Below, piece after piece: positions 13,997-19,118 of a stretch of DNA of 21,920 bases. The stretch comes from UBA2144 sp043819035 (lineage in GTDB: Bacteria; Patescibacteriota; Gracilibacteria; Peribacterales; Peribacteraceae): assembly GCA_043819035.1 (NCBI GenBank), contig JBDRFD010000051.1, forward strand, positions 1 to 21,920, written 5' to 3'. The notes beneath the pieces are model-generated. The model saw nothing but the letters and a program-made list of their open reading frames with translations. It searched no databases and was not told where the DNA came from. Made by a program: the position numbers and the translations under genes. Every line of letters begins with the position of its first letter. The first letter of the stretch is position 1.

Positions 13997-14205
13997 TATA
14001 GCCAGATCAATATAATTTGTCATATTGAATTCACTAAAAAGCTGTGGCTATTAAAGGGCTAAAGCCCGATTTTATTTGATTCGTTAACCCAGCCCTTAAG
14101 GGCTGGGTTAACGATGAAGTCGCACAAGGGCTTTAGCCCGCTTGAGTTCGAATCGCAACTGCAGATGCATATGATCCTATGCCGTTTTATGTTGATTCAG
14201 CTATA
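13997..14205. mobile_element. MITE-like palindromic element, copy 2 (209 bp)
   Basis: It has the same plan as copy 1. The right terminus TTGATTCAGCTATA (14192-14205) is identical to copy 1; the left terminus TATAGCCAGATCAA (13997-14010) is slightly decayed. The inner GGGCTAAAGCCC (14056-14067) is mirrored by GGGCTTTAGCCC (14128-14139), and the central 34-bp perfect palindrome is at 14081-14114. Compared with copy 1 the palindrome differs at two symmetric positions (C to A at position 11, G to T at position 24), so pairing is preserved. There is no open frame. It sits between convergent genes, like copy 1. Confidence 0.75.
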
Positions 14206-14222
14206 AGCATTCACACCTCAAA

Positions 14223-14243
14223 CGAGGCTCGCGAGGAGCCTCG
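14223..14243 (-). terminator. Hairpin downstream of the SIMPL gene, possible terminator
   Basis: CGAGGCTC (14223-14230) and GAGCCTCG (14236-14243) form a perfect 8-bp GC-rich stem with a 5-nt loop. On the minus strand it is followed by only TTT, so it is a weak candidate for ending the minus-strand gene at 14277. Nothing else is seen in 14206-14276. Confidence 0.4.
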
Positions 14244-14276
14244 ATGAGAGTACTGGATTACAGCTGTTGGATTTCT

Positions 14277-15032
14277 CTACTTGAGTTCGTAGACAAGAGA
14301 CACATTCACCACCACCTCCTGCTCACCTGCGGGAATCGGAGGAGCAACCATACCTCCACCACCCATCCCACCTTCATCCATACTCATTGCCATTGCCTTT
14401 TCATAACGTGGCTCATAGTAACCACCTCCTTCGCTAAAGCCCTTTAGCTTTCCTACGCTTTTTCCAAGCTGAGCAGCCAGAGCCTGAGCCTTCTCCTCCG
14501 CATTCTTGATGGCTTCTTCCCGGGCTTGTGCTCGCAGCTCTTCCGGATCATCAATGGTGAACCCCACACTTCCCGCCTGATTGGCTCCGGCAGATGTCGC
14601 AGCCGAGAGTACCGCGCTGATCTTGTCCAAGTCGCGTATTTTCACGCGCAAACTCTGGTTGGCTTCGAACCCGCGATCAATGCGTTCGCCTTCATCCCAA
14701 TCATACGCAGGCTGAAGGTAAAAGGATTCAGTTGTAATATCCTTCTTTTCAACTCCTTGCTCCTGAATTGTTGTGAACACCGCATTCATTTTGCTATTGA
14801 GTATTCCCATCGCCGCTTCGGCAGTTTTCTGTCTTCCTGTCTGCACACCAAAACTCATCTGAGCAATATCCGGAACTGCCATCACCTTCCCTTCGCCCTG
14901 CACACCTATGGTGACCGGTTGCAGATCCTGACCTTCGATGTATTTCCCGGTTAAGTAGAAACCTCCTACGATGAGAGTGAGGAAAATAGGAAGCCAGACA
15001 GGGTGGCGCATGCATGTTTTATTGTTGTCCAT
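14277..15032 (-). CDS. SIMPL-domain (DUF541) protein, membrane-anchored or secreted
   Basis: The 251-residue protein has an N-terminal hydrophobic segment at about 12-29 (VWLPIFLTLIVGGFYLTG), acting as signal or anchor. The SIMPL/DUF541 domain follows: TIGVQGEGKVMAVPDIAQMSFGV, the TTESFYLQPAYDW strand, FEANQSLRVKIRDLDKISAVL, GFTIDDPEELRAQAREEAIKNAEEKAQALA, then a glycine/methionine-rich loop (EGGMGGGGMVAPPIPAGEQ) and a final strand VVVNVSLVYELK. The domain is widespread in bacterial envelopes; its biochemical role is poorly defined. TATACT (15061-15056, minus strand) and a leader with CTTTCCCC precede the ATG. Confidence 0.92.
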   Translation of the reverse strand: MDNNKTCMRHPVWLPIFLTLIVGGFYLTGKYIEGQDLQPVTIGVQGEGKVMAVPDIAQMSFGVQTGRQKTAEAAMGILNSKMNAVFTTIQEQGVEKKDITTESFYLQPAYDWDEGERIDRGFEANQSLRVKIRDLDKISAVLSAATSAGANQAGSVGFTIDDPEELRAQAREEAIKNAEEKAQALAAQLGKSVGKLKGFSEGGGYYEPRYEKAMAMSMDEGGMGGGGMVAPPIPAGEQEVVVNVSLVYELK

Positions 15033-15055
15033 AAGTTATGGGGAAAGAGGGTAGA

Positions 15056-15061
15056 AGTATA
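15056..15061 (-). promoter_or_regulatory. -10 box and CTTTCCCC leader for the SIMPL gene
   Basis: TATACT on the minus strand; 23 nt to ATG 15032. The intervening sequence includes TCTACCCTCTTTCCCC, pyrimidine-rich like the leaders at 2161, 11053 and 11273. The same AGTATACT octamer forms the bidirectional box at 1497-1504. Confidence 0.45.
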
Positions 15062-15171
15062 CTGGAGAGTTTGCGCACCACAAAAAGAGATGGCGAACAC
15101 GCAGAGATAAAGACAAAGAAACTGACCAAAACTTGCACTATTCGATAAAGAATGCTTGCGCTTACGGAAGA

Positions 15172-15930
15172 CTATGTCGCAGACGCTATCTGGCCATACC
15201 CTTCTTTTTCCAGTCTCTGAGCCAAATCTGCCCCTCCACTCTCAATAATCTGCCCATGCTTCATCACATGAATCTGATCAGGTTTAACGTGATCTAAGAT
15301 ACGTGCGTAGTGCGTGACAATGAGGCAGGAAAATTTATCAGATCTCATAAGATTAATCCCTTCGCAAACAACTTTAAGCGCATCAATATCCAAACCTGAA
15401 TCTGTTTCATCCAGAAGTGCAAACAGGGGTTCCAGAACAAGCATCTGAAGAACTTCCAGTTTCTTTTTTTCCCCTCCCGAAAAACCTTCGTTGACTGAGC
15501 GTTCAGAGAATGAATAGTTGAGTCCTAAAATGTCCATCTTTTGTTGAAGAAGAGCCTGAAAAGTAATTGGAGATATTTTTCTCTTGTCCGGATATCGCGC
15601 TGTCATCTGTGCTGTGTATGCTGCGAAAAGAAAACTGCGCGCACTTACTCCGCTAATTTCCTTTGGATACTGGAAAGCAAGAAAGAGCCCTGCACATGCG
15701 CGCTCGTGCGGTTCCATCTTTATAAGATCTTTGCCATCAAACAGAACTTCCCCTTTTGTAACTGAATATGCAGGATGCCCCATGAGCGCATTGACCAATG
15801 TCGACTTCCCCGAACCATTTGGGCCCATCAGTACATGCACTTCTCCTTGAGGAACTTCTAAAGAGATTCCTCTAATAATTTCTTGCCTCTCAATAGAAAC
15901 ATGTAGGCCTGTGATGCTAAGGAAAGACAT
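15172..15930 (-). CDS. sufC: Fe-S assembly ATPase SufC
   Basis: The ABC-type ATPase of the SufBCD complex, 252 residues, the usual length. Walker A is GPNGSGKSTLVNALMGHP (about 36-53), the Q-loop is FLAFQYPKEISGVS (about 88-101), the signature is EGFSGGEKKKLEVLQML (about 148-164), Walker B is LFALLDETDSGLDIDAL (about 168-184) and the H-loop is LIVTHYARIL. The FQYPxEIxGV and DETDSGLD wording is diagnostic of SufC. It lies about 10 kb from sufB and is transcribed apart from it, with a divergent [2Fe-2S] ferredoxin immediately upstream. The start ATG at 15930 abuts heptad array I and has no Shine-Dalgarno sequence. Confidence 0.96.
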   Translation of the reverse strand: MSFLSITGLHVSIERQEIIRGISLEVPQGEVHVLMGPNGSGKSTLVNALMGHPAYSVTKGEVLFDGKDLIKMEPHERACAGLFLAFQYPKEISGVSARSFLFAAYTAQMTARYPDKRKISPITFQALLQQKMDILGLNYSFSERSVNEGFSGGEKKKLEVLQMLVLEPLFALLDETDSGLDIDALKVVCEGINLMRSDKFSCLIVTHYARILDHVKPDQIHVMKHGQIIESGGADLAQRLEKEGYGQIASAT

Positions 15931-15935
15931 GAGAA

Positions 15936-16021
15936 ATTAATTGAGAATTGACAGTTGACAATTGATAATGAGAAAGTAGTTACAATTGTCAATTATTCAT
16001 TGTCAATTATCAATTATTTCA
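15936..16021. repeat. Heptad array I: inverted AATTGAC / GTCAATT array between sufC and ferredoxin
   Basis: The left arm is AATTGAG, AATTGAC, AGTTGAC, AATTGAT (about 15939-15966). The right arm is GTCAATT, ATTCATT, GTCAATT, ATCAATT (about 15988-16015). The array fills the divergent intergenic space. It contains TTGACA twice in the left arm (15948, 15955) and TTGTCA in the right arm (15986), all -35-like. TTGTCA (15986-15991), 16 nt, TATCAA (16008-16013) and 8 nt to ATG 16022 would make a leaderless promoter for the ferredoxin. Confidence 0.85.
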
Positions 16022-16306
16022 ATGCCAAAAGTTACCTTCGCTTACTCCGGACAGAAAATCGAAGTGGAAGCCAAAGAGGGCGAAACCCTGCTGGAAGCCG
16101 CCATCAGAGAAGGAGTCCCAATGGAACATGCGTGCGGAGGAAACGGCTTTTGCACCACATGCCGCTGTAAGGTGAAACAAGGGGCAGAAAATTTAAGTCC
16201 GCGTAATGACCGTGAGGAAAATATGGGAATCACCGAAGATCCGGACCGGTTGGGATGCCAGGCACAAGTTCAGGGCGACTGCGAAGTGGAACTCTCAGAA
16301 GAATGA
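16022..16306 (+). CDS. [2Fe-2S] ferredoxin, adrenodoxin/ISC-Fdx-like
   Basis: The 94-residue protein has a beta-grasp N-terminus (KVTFAYSGQKIEVEAKEGETLLEAA) and the cluster loop CGGNGFCTTC (Cys38, Cys44, Cys47), with the fourth ligand at Cys79 in LGCQAQV. The C-x5-C-x2-C plus distal Cys spacing is that of adrenodoxin/ISC-type ferredoxins; an extra Cys49 is probably not a ligand. It transfers single electrons in the cytosol, and its place opposite sufC suggests service to Fe-S assembly. ATG 16022 gives a conventional N-terminus; the upstream open frame is only repeat sequence. The last 37 bp overlap the convergent deacetylase gene. Confidence 0.93.
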   Translation: MPKVTFAYSGQKIEVEAKEGETLLEAAIREGVPMEHACGGNGFCTTCRCKVKQGAENLSPRNDREENMGITEDPDRLGCQAQVQGDCEVELSEE

Positions 16307-17067
16307 GACGCATTTCTCTGCTTTTCTGAATTGAGAGAGGAAACCAATTCACTATTGGTCACACACTTCACTTCTTGAATATTTGCAAACTCCAGAAACT
16401 TCTCCAGCTCTTCCCACATTTCATAACGCTCAATTTCATCACTATGGCCCCAGAGATGAAAAAACGGTTGTTTTGTCTCAATAGCATGGGCCAGAAGCGC
16501 AGCGGCAAGCTCGAGCCAGCTCTTCATGGAACGCAGTGGAATATGAAGTTCAAACAAGCGTGTCATCTTAGTTCTGAGAGGCCCAAATGTATCCAGTTTG
16601 TGCCACCATATTTTAAATTCCTTACGTTTAGGGAAAGGTGCTATTTGCAGTGTAGTGGGCATAACAAACTTATTCTCCGCAGAAAACTGGAGTATTTCGA
16701 CCGTGCGTGCGCCAAGAAATCCCGCCTTCTTAACGTACCTCCGCGCGTATTCATTATGCGCACCATATGGGTAGCAAAACATCGTGCATTCTTTGCCGGT
16801 TATATTTTCAACCCATTGCTTGCTCTGGACAATCTCCCGCTCAATATCAACGGGAGGAAGGCTGGGGAGCCACGAATGTGTCATACCATGCGCTCCAATT
16901 TCGTGTTTTTTAGAAAGGATGTAAATATCATTTTCTGTGAGCTTCGGCGCTTTCTTGGTTTTTTTTGGACATACATAAAACGTTCCTGTGCAGTTATATT
17001 CTTCTAGAACCTCAGCCAGTTCCAAATCCAACTCATAGCCGTCATCCCAAGATGTGGTTAGAAGCAT
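16270..17067 (-). CDS. Polysaccharide deacetylase (NodB/CE4 family)
   Basis: The 265-residue protein is a metal-dependent carbohydrate de-N-acetylase. Motif 1 is TTSWDDGYELD (catalytic/metal Asp pair at about 8-9). Motif 2 is IGAHGMTHSWL (metal His pair, HGMTH). Motif 3 is MFCYPYGAHNE. A late motif is FFHLWGHSDEI, which contributes the distal histidine. No signal peptide is seen, so the substrate may be a cytoplasmic or lipid-linked sugar, or export may be unconventional. I prefer ATG 17067 over TTG 17073, because TGCTATCCT ends 7 nt before the ATG. The serine-rich C-terminal tail overlaps the ferredoxin end by 37 bp. The gene follows the TPR gene by 45 nt. Confidence 0.9.
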   Translation of the reverse strand: MLLTTSWDDGYELDLELAEVLEEYNCTGTFYVCPKKTKKAPKLTENDIYILSKKHEIGAHGMTHSWLPSLPPVDIEREIVQSKQWVENITGKECTMFCYPYGAHNEYARRYVKKAGFLGARTVEILQFSAENKFVMPTTLQIAPFPKRKEFKIWWHKLDTFGPLRTKMTRLFELHIPLRSMKSWLELAAALLAHAIETKQPFFHLWGHSDEIERYEMWEELEKFLEFANIQEVKCVTNSELVSSLNSEKQRNASHSSESSTSQSP

Positions 17068-17074
17068 CGGCAAA

Positions 17075-17083
17075 AGGATAGCA
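17075..17083 (-). promoter_or_regulatory. Extended -10 (TGC-TATCCT) before the deacetylase
   Basis: The minus strand reads TGCTATCCT, then 7 nt, then ATG 17067. The same nine bases lie 9 nt before the secA ATG. No -35 was identified. Confidence 0.45.
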
Positions 17084-17112
17084 CGATTTGGCTGTAAGAA
17101 TGAGTTTTGTCT

Positions 17113-17880
17113 TTAAGAACATTCTTCCAGCATTCCGAGCTTATTCTTCACGTCCTCGTTGTAGGGCTCCAATTTGTTTATTCGTTGGTAAGTCTCCTTT
17201 GCTCTTGCATGATCTTTTATCTGAAGAAAGCACTCCGCAAGCAGCAAGAGAAGCTTGGTATCGCGCGAGAGCCGCTGAGTCGCCTTCTCCAGGAGTATGG
17301 TGGCATCGGCAAACCGCTGAGTGGCGATACAAGCGCGCCCCAGAGATGCCAATCTCTCGGGATTATTCTCATCGCGATTCAACGCCGCTTGATACGCCTC
17401 GCGTGCATCATCAAATTCCCCCTGCCGGTAGTACGCGAGCCCCAGGTTCCCAAAAAGCGATGCATCATCCTTAAATTGCAGAAGCTCCTTGTACATGGCT
17501 TCTGCTTTCTGATCGCGCCCCGCAGTAAGATAAAGCTTTGCCAGTTCCGCGCGGACATCATGCGCCCCTGAATTTACAGTCAATGCTTGGATAAGAAGCC
17601 CTTCTGCAATATCGATCTCTCCACGTGCAATGGCCTTTTCCGCGCGATGCAGAAAAGCTCGCGATTCCTGCAGTTGGATGGCAGTGGTACGCATATTTTT
17701 CTTCGGCTTTGCAACCGGTGTTTCTTTTATTAGTTCCGCTCCGCGGTCTTCCGCTGATTGAGTACGTTGTTTGATGCTACGTACATATTTGCGAACTGAG
17801 CGGTTGCGCAAAAGAACCCGCCCGAACAAAATCGCACAAATAACAAGAAAAGAGCCGAATAGGACTAATACATAAACCAT
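17113..17880 (-). CDS. Membrane-anchored TPR-repeat protein
   Basis: The 255-residue protein has an N-terminal membrane helix (about 2-24, VYVLVLFGSFLVICAILFGR) followed by a basic linker (about 25-70). TPR-like helical hairpins run from about 72 to 250. Typical 34-residue phrases are visible, such as FLHRAEKAIARGEIDIAEGL, AELYLTAGRDQKAEAMYKEL-like, LGLAYYRQGEFDDAREAYQA, LGRACIATQRFADATILLEK and LLAECFLQIKDHARAKETYQ. It is probably a protein-protein scaffold facing the cytosol or cell surface; topology is unclear. The ATG lies at the edge of heptad array J with no Shine-Dalgarno sequence. It could be co-transcribed with the deacetylase downstream. Confidence 0.85.
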   Translation of the reverse strand: MVYVLVLFGSFLVICAILFGRVLLRNRSVRKYVRSIKQRTQSAEDRGAELIKETPVAKPKKNMRTTAIQLQESRAFLHRAEKAIARGEIDIAEGLLIQALTVNSGAHDVRAELAKLYLTAGRDQKAEAMYKELLQFKDDASLFGNLGLAYYRQGEFDDAREAYQAALNRDENNPERLASLGRACIATQRFADATILLEKATQRLSRDTKLLLLLAECFLQIKDHARAKETYQRINKLEPYNEDVKNKLGMLEECS

Positions 17881-17881
17881 G

Positions 17882-17983
17882 ATTAACAGTTAACATTTAA
17901 CATTTGACAATTAACATAAAAGAATCACCAAAGTTGGAATGCGATTAAATGTATTACTGTTAACTGTTAACTGTCAACTGTTA
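17882..17983. repeat. Heptad array J: inverted GTTAACT array between the TPR and delta' genes
   Basis: The left arm TTAACAGTTAACATTTAACA (from 17883) continues with ATTTGACAATTAACA. The right arm is GTTAACT, GTTAACT, GTCAACT, GTTATGT (about 17959-17986). The middle (about 17920-17955) is non-repetitive. The TAA stop of the delta' gene (17983-17981) lies inside the right arm, and the TPR start codon is at the left edge. Confidence 0.85.
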
Positions 17984-18952
17984 TGTGTCACATTGGAGCG
18001 CAAATCTTTGAGTGAGGAGCTGCCTGTGCGCATTGGTTTTAAGCCCCTCCGAAAGATCAATGATCGCTGCGACATTCTGAACAGAGGCGTCCGGAAATTG
18101 CTCACGTAATGCAAGTGAGAGATGCTGCAAGAATTGCTTTGATTTTTCCCCACGTTGATGAAGTGGGGCCAGCAGAGAAAGCCTTTCCCGCAACACTTTG
18201 GATTTCCAGAAGGAGAGCGCCTTCGAATGCATCAGGCGCTGCTCACGTAGGAGGTCATGATCATCACGCAAATTAATGAGCCGTCCCGGAGCCCCCTGAG
18301 ATAAGTGCAGAATAAATTGCGCATCATCTTCAGATACGTCCTCCAAGAGAGGCTGAAGCTCGGGGTTTGTGAGTCGATTAAAACGCATGACACGTGCACG
18401 CGAAACCACTGTTGGTAATAGCGAAGAGAGCTCCTGTGTTGTGAGTAGGAAAACGACCCCCTGCGGCGGCTCTTCAAGAATCTTCAAAAACGCGTTGGCA
18501 GCCGTATCTTGCATTCGCTCCATCGAACGAATAATGCAGCAGCTCCATGTGCTCGTCCCCGTTTCGAAGAGGCGCTCCTGCAATCCCCTGACATCATCGA
18601 TGCTAATCACATCTGTTTTTGCGGGAGGATTTTTTGATCGATGACGCTGAGGAACATTTGATGTGCGTGCAATGATGTCCCAATCCTCACAGATTTCTTC
18701 GATCCACAACTGATCGAGCACCATCAGATCCGGATGAACCAGCTTCTCGACCTGCCCGCAAACCCGGCCGTGCTTTTCTGAAGGAACATCTTGCAGAAGA
18801 AGCTCCCGTGCAAACCACCGCGCGACCGACATCTTTCCGATATGACGCGGGCCGCTGAAGAGGTAAGCATGCGTAACATTCCCCTGACTGATATCAGCCA
18901 GAAGCTGCTCGCGCTGTATTTGATGGCCGACGATTTGTGGCTCTTTAGGCAT
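17981..18952 (-). CDS. holB: DNA polymerase III subunit delta' (clamp-loader AAA+ protein)
   Basis: The 323-residue protein is the clamp-loader delta'-type subunit, helping load the sliding clamp. The N-terminus IVGHQIQREQLLADISQG leads to HAYLFSGPRHIGKMSVARWF, where the P-loop is GPRHIGKM; the usual Ser/Thr after Lys is Met, so it probably does not hydrolyse ATP, as in E. coli delta'. Further landmarks are ISIDDVRGLQERLFE (Walker-B-adjacent region), AANAFLKILEEPPQGVVFLLTT and LLPTVVSRARVMRF (usual SRC read as SRA). The C-terminal part is variable and helical. ATG 18952 follows an extended -10 (TGCTACAAT) by 16 nt. The stop falls in heptad array J. Confidence 0.88.
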   Translation of the reverse strand: MPKEPQIVGHQIQREQLLADISQGNVTHAYLFSGPRHIGKMSVARWFARELLLQDVPSEKHGRVCGQVEKLVHPDLMVLDQLWIEEICEDWDIIARTSNVPQRHRSKNPPAKTDVISIDDVRGLQERLFETGTSTWSCCIIRSMERMQDTAANAFLKILEEPPQGVVFLLTTQELSSLLPTVVSRARVMRFNRLTNPELQPLLEDVSEDDAQFILHLSQGAPGRLINLRDDHDLLREQRLMHSKALSFWKSKVLRERLSLLAPLHQRGEKSKQFLQHLSLALREQFPDASVQNVAAIIDLSEGLKTNAHRQLLTQRFALQCDT

Positions 18953-18968
18953 AAGAGTTTAGAGGATC

Positions 18969-18977
18969 ATTGTAGCA
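18969..18977 (-). promoter_or_regulatory. Extended -10 (TGC-TACAAT) for the delta' gene
   Basis: The minus strand reads TGCTACAAT, identical to the box at 13011-13019. The ATG is 16 nt further on, giving a predicted leader of about 10 nt without a Shine-Dalgarno sequence. Confidence 0.5.
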
Positions 18978-18994
18978 GAAAAGGAATCGGGCAG

Positions 18995-19091
18995 ATGGCT
19001 GGATGGTTAAATGGCTGGATGGTTACTAAAGTGGCAGCAAGCCTGATTATCGCTTGCGAACCATCCAACCATCCAACCATCCAACCATTCC
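18995..19091. repeat. Octamer array K: inverted ATGGCTGG / ACCATCCA array
   Basis: The left arm is ATGGCTGG (18995), ATGGTTAA (19003), ATGGCTGG (19011) and ATGGTTAC (19019). The right arm is ACCATCCA three times (19060, 19068, 19076) and ACCATTCC (19084). The period is 8, not 7. A central GCAAGC (19037-19042) / GCTTGC (19052-19057) stem tops the hairpin. It lies between secA and the delta' gene promoter and may help end secA transcription. Confidence 0.85.
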
Positions 19092-19118
19092 GTCGTCTAC
19101 CAATCCAGCCCAATATGA

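Noticed and set aside
16375..17571. Plus-strand open frames opposite the deacetylase and TPR genes
   Set aside because: They are antisense shadows; the minus-strand proteins show family motifs, while these have none.
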